Source: Symsagittifera roscoffensis
Lineage: Eukaryota; Xenacoelomorpha; Acoela; Convolutidae
Reading direction: 5' to 3'
Assembly: GCF_963678635.1 (NCBI RefSeq)
Contig: NC_087067.1
Location: 39,390,379 to 39,454,378 of the forward strand
DNA: 64,000 nucleotides
The notes under the pieces are model-generated. The model was not told where the DNA came from and did no database searches. It saw only the letters and a list, made by a program, of their open reading frames with translations. Below, one piece after another: positions 11,201 through 21,902 of this stretch. Each line of letters starts with the position of its first letter. Positions within the stretch are counted from its first letter, which is position 1. A program made the translations under genes and the position numbers.

Positions 11201-11697
11201 AATGATTTAACATGATATATTACCCCCGTTTTTGATTTCATCGTTTTGTTTTCTCCACAAAGTTTCAAACTTATATAATCTTGGATGAATTGTCTGGGAG
11301 TTTTTGTGTAAAACAAACTAATTTTGGCTGCAAGAGGACAAACGCCCCTGTTTTAGACTTCAAGGTTCACACTATTCCCTTTTATTATCTATCATTCGGC
11401 CCAATGGTGGCTAAAAGTGACAACATGGTGAACACCACTGGTTTAGCAAGCGGCTTCGACTATCATAATGGAGAGGCCTTCAGTACTCATGATAGGGATC
11501 GAGACAAATCTGCTGGAAACTGTGCTTCAATCAGAGGAGGAGGAGGTTGGTGGTTTAAAAACTGTCAGAGTATGATGCTCAACGGAAACAGGACTACTTC
11601 TGAGAACTTGGGGAGCATTGTAAAAATGACTTACTTGAACGGTAATGAATGGATACCGCTTGCATCAAGTGAGATTACAATGATCCGCGTTGACTGA
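8013..11697 (+). CDS. Type II membrane protein with fibrinogen-related domain (multi-exon)
   Basis: Exons supported by frame and GT-AG sites are: exon 1 8,013-8,249, exon 2 9,501-9,680, exon 3 10,703-10,970, a short exon starting at 11,015, and the terminal exon about 11,263-11,697 ending in TGA. Exons 1 and 2 and the start of exon 3 are all phase 0. The protein has a ~60-residue hydrophilic cytoplasmic N-terminus. One transmembrane helix runs across the exon 1/2 junction (LVIMVVVLVVIVALIA then ISVVILMFLTI), and a short stalk follows. The C-terminal fibrinogen-type domain carries IFLQRR, GDLWLGL, FSTHDRDRD, GNCA, GGGWWF and LNG. Such domains usually bind sugars or acetylated ligands outside the cell, so a surface recognition receptor is likely. 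This would be short for the family unless further stalk exons lie in 9,681-10,702. The junction around the short exon 4 is unresolved. Confidence 0.72.
8358..8388. repeat. Short dispersed repeat with hairpin, copy 1
   Basis: TCAGGGC-AAA-GCCCTGA forms a perfect 7-bp stem. The 23 bases from 8,366 (AAGCCCTGAATGTTCCGACT and on) occur in reverse complement at 16,862-16,884. It lies in intron 1 of the fibrinogen-domain gene. Confidence 0.5.
8632..8863. repeat. MITE-like element, copy 1 (intron 1)
   Basis: About 230 bp whose left end, CGCGTTAATTGTCCC, is the approximate inverse of its right end, AAAGTCGGAACAATTAC (shared terminal TAATTGT-CC). Internal landmarks CCCCCATAACTTT, AAGTCGAAA and AAAAAAAGACCCAC recur in the same order in the copy at 16,991-17,276. 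It has no coding capacity. A non-autonomous DNA transposon is the simplest reading. Confidence 0.45.
9501..9680 (+). CDS. Exon 2: end of membrane helix and stalk
   Basis: The 180-bp exon is bounded by AAATTTTTAG| and |GTGAGT and is phase 0 at both ends. It completes the transmembrane helix (ISVVILMFLTI). It then encodes a polar, probably helical stalk, KLSKEANENKAQLADGLAHL, followed by a serine-rich stretch. An almost identical second copy lies at 12,812-12,991. Confidence 0.68.
10703..10970 (+). CDS. Exon 3: first half of the fibrinogen-related domain
   Basis: Opens after TTTAG with CLNGGSFVDLRG, placing the first conserved cysteine at the domain start. It continues through EIFLQRRERFG, FNRGFEAYEAGFRD and GDLWLGLQRILILT, which match the WTVIQRR, W-EY-GFG and EFWLGN-I-LT landmarks of fibrinogen C-terminal domains. 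It ends at ACAG|GTAAAA in phase 1. Confidence 0.68.
11263..11697 (+). CDS. Terminal exon: second half of the fibrinogen-related domain
   Basis: After a CAAAG acceptor the frame reads YIILDELSG, then SGFDYHNGEAFSTHDRDRD, SAGNCASIRGGGGWWFKNC, MMLNGN and a final SSEITMIRVD before TGA. These are the calcium-site DRD region, the GNCA cysteine pair, the WW motif and the C-terminal strand of the fold. The exact left boundary is uncertain. Confidence 0.68.
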   Translation, partial: FQTYIILDELSGSFCVKQTNFGCKRTNAPVLDFKVHTIPFYYLSFGPMVAKSDNMVNTTGLASGFDYHNGEAFSTHDRDRDKSAGNCASIRGGGGWWFKNCQSMMLNGNRTTSENLGSIVKMTYLNGNEWIPLASSEITMIRVD

Positions 11698-11795
11698 ATT
11701 GAAAAACTAGAAGCCAGGACAAAAATATCTATCAGAGAATATCTAATAATCACAGGATTATGAAGCTCAATCATGAGTTTAATCATTTTGCGAAC

Positions 11796-11801
11796 AATAA
11801 A
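11796..11801 (+). promoter_or_regulatory. Candidate polyadenylation signal
   Basis: A canonical AATAAA lies 99 bases after the stop codon of the fibrinogen-domain gene. AATAAA is common by chance in AT-rich DNA, so its position is the main support. Confidence 0.4.
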
Positions 11802-12538
11802 CAGAAATTTTAAACATTTATTATCCAAATATACACTGAATATGAAACACTAGCGCTGCAACTCAAAAAATTTACAGACTGCAAGCAGCTAACATTTTGC
11901 CCTTACTATTTTATTGCCAGCTGGAACATAATGATAACTATTAACCAAAATTTGTTTCTACAAATAACCTAAAACTGTAAACATTGGAATTACTCACCTA
12001 GATTAAACATATTTGATTCAATTTAGTTTTTACTTTTAAGAGGTTCAAATAAAACTCATCCGTGGTTTGAACTCAATTTTCAAAAAATGAGCAATTGGTG
12101 AGCATGCACAGAACAGGTTAGAACACAATAGTCATGATAATAATCATTAGTCTTTTTTCTTTATTGAGTCGTGTTTTGTTCGTGGTGTAATGCGATGAAA
12201 ACTCAGAACTTAGGCCAATAGATTAGTAAAATATAACAAAAACTACAAAAAATGCTTCTTCATCCATTAAAAAAATTCAAGAAAGGGCTGAAAAATACGT
12301 CAAAAATTAAAATTACAGGAGTAAAAATAAGTTATCATACCAGATTTTTTGTTCATCTGCCCAATTTTTCAAGTCTGTGCACAAACTTTGGAAAAATCTA
12401 CTTGATGTTTGATCAGATCTACGAAATGAATGCAATTCACTATATATTGTTCAGTTAACAATTTGAAAAAGTTGAATTGAGCTAATCTCGACATTGAGAA
12501 AGTTTTTCGGTTTTTATAAATATCGATCGAATCACAAA

Positions 12539-14290
12539 CAGGCCTTTTTTCGTTCCAGTTTAAGAAAAAACCCTGAACTTAAGTTGAAATTTCAAAAAGA
12601 AAAATTTTTCTTGCTGATTTTTTGGGTTTGAGCAAAAAAAACCATAACTGACCACATTATTTATATACTAAAGCCAAAACTCAGATGCATCTTTTGAGAA
12701 ACAATATAATGATAGCTTTCATAGTGAAATATTTTTCAAATAATCTTTTTTTGCTTTAATTTCTAGTCTTAGGTTAAATTCAAAACTCAAAACGAATGGT
12801 TAAATTTTTAGATATCTGTTGTTATTCTTATGTTTCTGACGATAAAATTATCCAAAGACGCAAATGAGAACAAGGCACAACTTGCCGACGGGTTAGCAAA
12901 TCTTTCCGACAAAGTTGACAGTGATGCGGGTAATCTGGCAATTGTTTCCAGCAGCCTTGAGAGCGTAGATTTCAGCTTGGAAGAACTTTCGGTGAGTTTT
13001 TGTTCCATCTTGTAGTTTTTGTTCCGATTTCGAACAAACTAAAGAAAACAATGCATTCAATCGTTTTTATTATTCAGATAAATTTTGGAAAAAAATAGTA
13101 GAACCTTGATCAAACCCAGGTTCCGCATATTTTAATGAGGCTGTGGTGAGAAATGTCCTAAAAGAGCTTGTAGCCTAATTAAAACTGCTCATTCGAAATT
13201 TTGAAGATTTAAGAAATTACAGTGAAAGCGTAAAACATAACTTTGCTGCGCTCAAAAAATGTCTCGAATTGAGATCAAGCAAGTGATTTCAAATTACACT
13301 AAATGAAACTCATAATTTGATGTCAAAAGTCTGGTTTATCATTTTTTGATAATAAATCATTATTCGAGAGCAGTTGAAACGCAACCAATGAATTATCAAT
13401 TAATTGTAACTTTTGGGCTGACGTAACTGAAAAACGTTATGGATAGACAAAAAACATTAGTTTTCTGAAAACAAAATGAACTTTTACCAGACATGAGTAC
13501 AAATTCACCGGTCTTTTTGTCTCACAAATGGCAGATTGTTGTAAGGAATTGTCGCATGTCCATAAAGTCGGCAAGAAGCGATGACGGAGAACTAAATACG
13601 CGTAGCCGGTTGAGAGAGAATTAGTTGATCAGAACTCAAGTTCAAAAAAATAATAATTACCGTAGTCTTTTAGCCGTTGAATAAGACATTTAGTGCACAA
13701 AAGTGACCCTGAAATATTTTATAGTCTATAAAAACATAAAATAACAATTTTTTAAATAACGAAGTTCATTTACTGCATCAAACACAAGCCGAGGTAAGAA
13801 CCAGCTACAAACCAGCAGAAGTATAAAATATATTTTTTTCAAAACTGTTTCGAATGGAATTTTGAGAAAACTATCGGCCTAGAGTGAACTTCAGTTTTAG
13901 TCTTTTTTCTTCATTGAGTCGTATTTTGATCGTGGTGTAATGCAATGAAAACTCAGAACTTAGGCCAATAGATTAGTAAAATATAACAAAAACTACAAAA
14001 AAAACGCTTCTTCATCCATTAAGAAAATTCAAGAAAGGGCTAAAAAATGCGTCAAAAATTAAAATTACTGGAGTAAAAATAAGTTATCATACCAGATTTT
14101 TTATTCATCTGCCCAATTTTTCAAGTCTGTGCACAAACTTTGGAAAATCAACTTGATTTTTGATCAGATCTACGAAATCAATGCAATTCACTATATATTG
14201 TTCAGTTAACAATTTGAAAAAGTTGAATTGTGTTAATCTCGACATTGAGAAAGTTTTTCAGTTTTTATAAATGTCGATCGAATCACAAAC
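12539..14290. repeat. Tandem duplication, unit 2 (internally deleted)
   Basis: This unit directly abuts unit 1. It carries the exon 2 region and the 3' flank, but the ~1.55 kb corresponding to 10,600-12,147, with all fibrinogen-domain exons, is absent. The copies differ at a few percent of positions by eye, so the duplication is not new. Confidence 0.6.
12812..12991 (+). pseudogene. Duplicate of exon 2, downstream of the gene
   Basis: A 180-bp copy of exon 2 that keeps acceptor (TTTTTAG), donor (GTGAGT), phase and open frame. It encodes the same membrane and stalk segment with about five amino-acid changes (for example SKDANENKAQLADGLANL). It has no fibrinogen exons after it in this window and lies 3' of the gene's terminal exon, so it is probably a stranded exon. 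It could be used only if another gene or exon lies downstream. Retention of splice sites and frame is notable. Confidence 0.55.
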
Positions 14291-16457
14291 CTAGTCTGTT
14301 TTTTGGTATACCACTCGATCTTTTCTCATGATTTTCCAGAGTGCCTTTATAAAAATGATCAGATGATCAAATAGATAGGCGCCTAATTTGCTGTTTGTTT
14401 GTCAGTGGAAATCAAGCCCGGTCTTAACACATGTTCAAAATGTAAGCGGATTCTTCTCAAGAAAATTCCGTAAACTCTCTTTAGAAATATCAGATTCCGC
14501 AAAATGTAATTGAATTCCGCAAATGTATGTGAAATCAGCAAAATTTTTGGGCAGAATCCTAAAATGTACGCATATTCAGCAAACTGTGAGCGGGATTTGG
14601 CAATTTTAATTCTTAATCTGAAATAAACCAGCTCTTGTTCATGAACAATTAAAATTGAGCGCTGGAAATGATATATAGCAGATAGGGAGATCAAAAGCAA
14701 GGACTTAACCATTGTCATGGGAAACTACAACAAAATCTGAAATCATTGTTAAACTGGAATCGAGGGTGTACCCTAAAGTAATTGGGATCAATTTCTTAGC
14801 AAGCTGTTTTGGAAATCAGTGTTTGGGAAACACCTCAAAATATCGATTAAGCAAAATATTTTCATGGATTACTGAGTCGCTTGGTAATATGCATGAGCTT
14901 AAGACTCTAAGTTTAAACCTAATAATTCTGTTATATTCAAAAACCTAATCTAACTATATTGTATTGTCAGCATATAAAATTACCATTTGAAACTGTTCTT
15001 GTCCTAGTATGTAAGTTGTTATCTTTTAAATCGAATTGAAATTCGAATTTAAATTTGAAATAGAACATGAGTTTTGCACAAAATTAACTGGCAAATAATA
15101 TGATGAAGGCCAAGTTGAGTAAAATTTTTCAGAATGAATAATCCATGAATTAGCTTAATTCGGTTGGCTTTTCTTGTTTCAGTATCTGAGATTTGTGTTT
15201 TTGGATTTCATTGTTTTGGTTTTTATTCTTTCAGTGTTTGAGATATGGCTGTTGAAATTAAACTGAATTGAACTGTTGTGATTAAATGAGTTGGATTGTG
15301 GGCAGTGGTTGAGATTGAATTAACCTAGACTGAATTTTTGAACTGTTGTCAGTATATGAGATGAAATCGAAAAATGCAATAAGTGAGATCGAACTAAATC
15401 GAAAGTCTCCCTGAAGAAAAACTGATTAAATTTAGTTTGTTATTTAACTTTTTTTATTGCATACCAAACAAAATGCGAGTTCCGCGTACAACTTGCGGAT
15501 TCTGCTTACAGTCAAGGACTCCATGACTCCGTTACAATACGCATATAAGTTGTTTGTGCATTGTTTCCACAATCTGTTGCAGGCTCCGCAATATTTGCTG
15601 CAAATTCCGCAAAATGCGCTTATTGCAGAGCAATTTTGAGCAACACAGTGTTTTAGCTAATTAGAAATGTTCGTGGAATCCAATACATCAGAGAAATTAA
15701 AGAAGTAGCAGTGTTGCCGATTCCGCTACAAAACTGTTTCGCCCCGTTGCGGCTTCCACTTATAATTAAATTAGCAAATTTTGGCCTCGTATTGGCTGTC
15801 GCAATAAAAACAATGTTGAATTTTACAGAAGAATAGCACTTCACAATAAACTTATTACATGGAGTTAATGGTAAAAATACTTAGTTTCATTTCTGGACAA
15901 AACACTAGATGATTTTTTACAATTTTTTCCATTGAAAATTTTGTCGGCTTTTTGGAAGTTCATAATAAAAATTTATTGTCAACCTTGGAATGGCTAGCTT
16001 TCTGAGATATCGAGTAGTTATGAATATATAATAAAATAAACTGATGTTCCCTTTTGAAGTGACCTTTCATCTCCAGCGCAATTGAAGTCGATATTAAAAT
16101 CGATAGTAACTTATATACCGCCTCCATGCGCGGTTTCGTTGGCTTAGTGGGGGATGGGGATATATCAAGAAAATGGACTAAGCTTGGGGCATCTCTTGAA
16201 TTTGACTCGCTCATTATCCAGAATCTGCGTTGAGTTACTGTTTTTCCTTTCCTATTGGTGGACTAGTTTTTTTCCTTAGACACCAGAGTATACTGATTTT
16301 TTGGGTGAGGTTTTGTGCCACAAAAGATGCAATTTACTTGTTCACGATCTTCCAAAACTATCAACAACCATTTTTTTGTCTTTCTGCTGTAAAAGATAAA
16401 ACGGGTTACACAAATTGGGCGAAAGAATCTTTTTGATGTTTTATGAGAGCTAAGAAA
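14291..16457. other. Intergenic DNA with scattered TTCCGCAAA-type motifs
   Basis: No gene is recognised. Two patches, 14,440-14,600 and 15,465-15,650, are rich in degenerate TTCCGCAAAATG-like words spaced a few tens of bases apart (for example ATTCCGCAAAATG at 14,49x and ATTCCGCAAAATGCG at 15,60x). Around 15,170-15,365 a looser TCAGTATCTGAGAT-type motif recurs about three times. Both look like decayed low-complexity or satellite DNA. Confidence 0.4.
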
Positions 16458-16532
16458 CTTGTTTAATAACAGTTTGTTTGGCTTGTTTTATCAGGATTAG
16501 TGTTCTGCATGTTCGTTAAAATTTGCAAGGGA
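16458..16532. repeat. Dispersed 70-bp repeat, copy 1
   Basis: Shares TAATAACAG, GTTTGGCTT, TCAGGAT and TGCATGTTCGTTAAAA-TTGC with 18,206-18,272 in the same orientation, about 1.75 kb apart. No further match is visible beyond these edges. Confidence 0.45.
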
Positions 16533-16860
16533 ACAATTTTTATTCACGTCAAATTTTGAAAAGTTGAATGCGTTTGGGCATCGATCCGGAAGTCTTGTGA
16601 TTTCCAAGCAAGTGTGCTTGAACTAGACTAAAATGCGGCTTGGCTGCTAGAATTATACTTGTATAGTTTGTTTCATTGCGTGAATTATTTATGTATGGCA
16701 ATTTATCCCTACTCATATTTGTTCCAAATTGAATTGAGGCGAGCTAATTGATCCTAATAATTGCATAAACGAATCAAAATTTAACAATTTGATATTATCT
16801 GCCTAAAATTCATAGATATTCAATAATCCATTTATTAAAAACTATGCGAGACTAAATAAT

Positions 16861-17276
16861 GGGCAGTCGGAACATTCAGGGCTTAAAAGAAAAAAGCTCG
16901 GTTCATATGAGCTGATTTCCTCAGTTTTTATTGGCTCGGTTTTAATTTGCTCGGTTTTTTTCAACCGAATGCATTGGTCTAACTGACCGAGCGTTAATTA
17001 TCCCCAGTAGTTTTCAAGGCCCCATAACTTTTCATAAATAATCACAAGAGAATCACGAGAGTTTTCAAGCCGCCATAACTTTTTGTAAAATAATCGCAAG
17101 AGAATCATGAGAGTTTGAACTCAGAAAAACATTCTTTCGGGTGGTCTATAAAAAATTGGTATAAAGTGCCGGAATAAAAGTCGAAAACTGACTGAAAAAA
17201 AACACGACAACCTTTTTGACTGAATAAAAAAACCCAAGGTAACAATTCCGCTCTTTCTTCTAAAGTCGGGACAATG
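16861..17276. repeat. Dispersed repeat copy plus MITE-like element, copy 2
   Basis: 16,862-16,884 is the reverse complement of 8,366-8,388. From 16,991 (GCGTTAATTATCCCC) to 17,276 (AAAGTCGGGACAATG) lies the second copy of the MITE-like element of intron 1, with short terminal inverted ATTGTCCC-type ends. It has two internal copies of GAGAGTTTTCAAG-like text followed by CCATAACTTTT. Between the two parts, CTCGGTTT recurs three times. Confidence 0.42.
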
Positions 17277-17339
17277 AGCCACTTTTTTACAAGAAAAGTG
17301 AAAAGAAAAGACCAATAAAAACAATGAAAATTACAATGT

Positions 17340-17520
17340 TTATTATTAAACTTCTGTTTTTGGAAAATGTTTATCATAAAATTTCCATTAATGGAAAAAA
17401 ATTATCATAAATTTTTGATTTATGGGAAAATGGTTATTATAAACTTTGCCGACATGAAAATAAGCTTAACAGACAATTTAAATTTATGGGAAAATGCTTA
17501 TTGTAGAGTTTCCGTACAGT
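17340..17520. repeat. Palindromic minisatellite-like repeat, locus 3
   Basis: Degenerate units of the TGTTTATCATAAAATTTCCAT type and TTTATGGGAAAATG, the same family as 2,424-2,795 and 5,926-6,295 but more diverged. No protein product is indicated by the short frames over it. Confidence 0.45.
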
Positions 17521-18205
17521 TTTTTTGTGGACAAAAAATTCTTAAGTGGACAAAATTTATGATAAGCACCCCATCCAATTACAAAACAAAAATCACTTGC
17601 CGAATAACAATTTTCACAAACTATGAAAATTTTTGAGTCTTTTGCGGTTTCCAGTAATTTTGTATTTGAACAATTGTGCTTACAAGATATCAGATGAAGA
17701 TCATTATTGGAAATGGGCATTTAATACGCATTTTATGATAAAAATCAATCAACTTATGTTAAAGAATGTTTTCGTGTAAATCGCGCGAGTGTGTCAAAAC
17801 GGTAAAAGAAACTTTACTTTTATGAAGCCAGTAATTTTCTTTGATGATGCTTTTTATTGCAGAAAAATTCCACGACTTAAATGCATGACAGAGCCATAGT
17901 TAAGGCTGATGTTCAGTGGTTTTTGCCTTTCTACTGTTCTCACTAGCTCCTAGATACCATGACATAGATAACTATTTCATATGTTGAGAATAATTATTCA
18001 GTTGTTATGCTATCTAGAACAAAATATCTTTGGCGTCTATCAGATATATTCTTCGTGCCTCTTCACTGTGAAGAAGAAATTATGCAAACGAACAGCCCAT
18101 TGTTGTTATGACCGCCTCTTCTTACTCCCTGAGACCCATTTTTAGAAAAAATCTGATATTTAAAACTAAAAAAAAACTACCTTAACAAAGATTATCCTGG
18201 ATGTG
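17521..18205. other. Intergenic DNA, nothing recognised
   Basis: AT-rich sequence without a recognisable frame, repeat or RNA gene. Confidence 0.4.
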
Positions 18206-18272
18206 TAATAACAGCTCGTTTGGCTTTTTGTCAGGATAAATGTACTGCATGTTCGTTAAAACTTGCAAGAGG
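18206..18272. repeat. Dispersed 70-bp repeat, copy 2
   Basis: Second copy of the repeat at 16,458-16,532, same orientation, sharing ACTGCATGTTCGTTAAAACT with one or two changes. Confidence 0.45.
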
Positions 18273-21200
18273 TAGTTTTTAAGTTTGTTTTATCTGAGAT
18301 TTTTGAAAGAAAGAGCAGTCTTTCTTGGCTTTGAAGGCTTCTGTTATAGCAAAAACATTTTCTTATTACTAATTACTCGCATTAGTAAAAGTGATTACGC
18401 TGACAGTCTAACCTTTTTACCGCCTCTCTGTTTTTAACTTTTAGCACAATTAGAAAAGGAAGTTTTCGGTTGATTAACCATTTACTCACATGGTATTGTA
18501 TGCGAAGATGAGGACTAACTCTAGATTCATTCAAACCAAATAATTCAGAGTGTAGGGCTGCAAAACCCAATCTGAACCTTTTGCGCCAAGGGTTGACATA
18601 CAACCGAGTTGCTGTCTGATTATCCAGATAGGAAAGTAGAAAACTCGGAGGACTCAAGATGTACAAATGTAGAAGGTTTTAATTGCGACAGTACAAGATG
18701 ATCAGCTCAAATCACTTATAGCAATTCGATTTAAAAAAATCGTGTGATCTGAAGAAAACCAGCGCATCTTTGATTGGTTGAAAAAGGAGCTAACAGATAC
18801 CACCGCAAGTTGAGTCTTACCTCTCAACAAACTCACCTTTTTTGCATGTGACACCAGAGATTGAAATTCGAGTTTAACCAGAACCAAAAAACTTGACTGT
18901 GAACAGGTCGTTCAGCAAAAACATCGTTGTAAAATTACAAAAAAGAATTGTCCAGATTTTCCAGTGAATGGTCTTTTCATTTGTTTTCAACGTTATAAAA
19001 TACAAATTTTTAGCGACAAAAAACTACGTCTTTGTTAACGCCGACTAATTATGTAGTTCAAATGAATGACGTTAAAAACTATAATCTGTCTGTATTTCAT
19101 CAAAATTAAGTTTTTTTGTAATGAGTCTCAATTCATTTTTCAATTATCAATTTTCCCCTTATTACGACAAATTATGTGCCCAGGTCTGAGAATTTTTGGT
19201 TTCACAGATGGCTGTGTTTTAATTTGAATAAATTTTTGCATTTCAAAAATAGCTTTATCAAATCTCATTTGTGAAGAGACTTCGGTTTGGCTTTCGGCCC
19301 TTTCATTTTTTTTTGCATAAGTAATATCAAGCCCTAGAATATGAACGAATTTGTTGATACATGAACAAGAAGGTTTATAAGTCTTGTTAATAATTTGCAA
19401 ATGTCCAATAAAGGTATACGCGCGGTAATTGCTGTGTGAATATTCAAAAAATCGATCAGTAAGAGAGCATTTGTAGACGTCACATATATCGAAAAACAAG
19501 TTGACGAATACCCCGGAAAATCAATCCTTCAAACAGAAACGTTTCATTATTAGATAAAACTAAGCTCGTGACAGACACACTGACTATCCAACTAACAACG
19601 TACTAGAGGAGTTTTTGCTTGTGCCAAAATATTGTAGATGAATAATCAGCCGAAAATGATGCAGATACTCAAGGACCAATCAATCAAAAACAAAGAACTC
19701 AATTTCACCTTTATGGACCGCCTGTGAAGGATCAATCCACCTGTATTTGAGCAGATCAAAAAATTTAGTAAATAAAAAATATGAATTAGAAGAAAACCTA
19801 GATAAGTTCAAGGCTATAACAGTTGAATTAAATACTAATATTACGACAAATAAATTTGACGAAGAAAAACATTTCAAATCCATAATCTATTCTAGAGCTC
19901 ATAGATACGTCTCAACAAGTGCATATGGAGGCAGACGGAGTTTTTATACTCCAAGAGTCATATGCCAGAATTAAGGCAGGTACGTTTTATAACTACTCAT
20001 TAGCAAACGACGAGGTTTGAAAGACCATTTTTAGGAGATATTTTGAGAGTGCTCTCAATTTTGGGGAACCTTTGGCTATTAGCCGATATGCAAACAACAG
20101 ACCCTAACCTAATGTAGGCTTATTTATACAAAAACAGTTTTCGACAGAATCTAAAGTGTCGGGAACAAATGAGTATCATCAGACCAAAACGTCTGCATGC
20201 TCAGTCATTTCATTGAAAGTACAAAAAACAAGCAAAGAACAGCAATACGACGAAGAAAACCAATTCATTAGAAACAGTAAAGGATTCTACAAAACATCAA
20301 AGTACGATTCAGAATCGTCAGGGCAGAAAAATTTTTAAAAAATTAGAAAATAGAAGAGAAGATTCTAAAGGATATAGAAAAATTCTAAAGGATCCGCAGC
20401 CTATGGAAGGCTGCATATTTTAGTGAAAGCAACTAACTTTCATTTCAAAATGGTTAAAAGTTTTCTACAATCAGAAGCAATAAAAATAAATGGTAAAAGA
20501 ATTTCTTTGCCAAAATTATAAATGGTCAACGTAAAAAGCCGCGATTGAAAATTAAAAAGTACGTTAATATTAAACAACTTTATTCGCTGCATCTTTCTTT
20601 GTCAAAAAAGGTCTAAATACAACAAAAGTTTCAAGAAATTGCTCGTAACGGTAGATGATATATCCAGGTATCTGATGGTGTAACCAATAAAATCGAAAAA
20701 TTTTATATCAACATCAGCCGCTTTCCAAAAAAAGGTTGATAAAGAAATTGAGTTTAACGGTTCACTTTCCTGTGAAACAAAAATTTCGAATTGTCTGGGG
20801 AGAAGTAGATTTCTTACAGAAAAAAATGATTAGGCAACATAAATTAATAATATAGAAAAAACTACAGGATAAATTGACAGTTTTGCACAATTATTAGTTA
20901 AACTAGATTGTTCAATCGATCAATTCTTGGGTTAACAGAGTAACTAAACTAGCACCAAACAAAAAACCAAAAAAGATATTGCCCGTCTGGTTATTTTACG
21001 GAAAAAAATCGGGAAACCTAAATTGCAAGACGAGGATCCTTGATACGAATCGCGGAATGAAAAACTGAACGTGACATGTTTTGAACCAATTTATCAAAAA
21101 ACACTCGGTAACAAAACTATATTCCAACAATTAATATTCAAGCCATAATTTTTGACTGGCGGACAGAAACCCGTATACCGACGCCGTTTACATGTGTTGA

Positions 21201-21902
21201 AAAGTAGTTCTCACTCTCGAGTTCATAAGAAAGATGGAAATTAGGTTAAAAATATATGTACTTATTTTATCATGTGTAAGCAACCAAGCCTCATGTTTTG
21301 CTTCTTTATCGACAACGGGACAGCGCTTTTGAGACACTGGCTCTTGGAATTGCTAGGGCAGCTCTGCTACTAGCGAAAATTTTTTCTTGCCTGCAGCAAA
21401 AAGAGCCAGTAGAGAGATTCTAATCCAAGCACCCCTTGACTTGTTCAAAATGAATACTAGAAAAGAAAACTTCTTAAGTTCCTTTAAAGAACAAAGTTAA
21501 AAAAACGTTAAAAACGAAGAGATGAGGAGGCGCGAGAAAACGGATAGCAGAACAAATTCAAACTTTTGAAAAGGACTATTATTGAACCAACACAACAAAA
21601 ACAGTCCCAAAAACAAATATTTTAAAAACTTACTGCGTTAGATGTCCGTCTGATTTTTTCATTCGTAAATTAATTTTTTTTTCAATACATGCCGAAGCAA
21701 TTGAAAGTGTTTCTCTGGAAGACCTCATCCACTTGGCAAATCCTTCAACCAAAAATTTCGTTCCTAATACTCGCCAGACAGATCAACAATAGATTTTGAT
21801 GTTTTGGATTCAAAGGCTTCGGTCCAACCTTCAGCCAGTGATTTGATCCCTCATTCTCCCATCCGATTGATGTTAGAACTTGATTTTTTTTACAGAGAAC
21901 TA
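18273..21902. other. Gene-poor AT-rich DNA, no identified gene
   Basis: The longest frame is a 119-codon open stretch on the minus strand at 19,140-19,499. It has unbiased composition and several cysteines but no recognised domain; it could be an exon or chance. Plus-strand runs near 19,747-19,974 and 20,156-20,338 are lysine-rich and unrecognised. No RNA gene seen. Confidence 0.35.

Larger units (their letters stand above)
9229..12538. repeat. Tandem duplication, unit 1 (full length)
   Basis: A 3.3-kb unit starts in intron 1 (AACAGG-C-TTTTTT-GTT) and holds exon 2, the fibrinogen exons and the 3' flank, ending at ATCGAATCACAAAC. Its first ~1.37 kb matches 12,539-13,893, and its last ~0.39 kb (12,148-12,538) matches 13,895-14,290. 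Confidence 0.6.

Noticed and set aside
19140-19499. 119-codon minus-strand frame as a host gene
   Set aside because: No domain, splice context or start context supports it; noted only as an unassigned frame.
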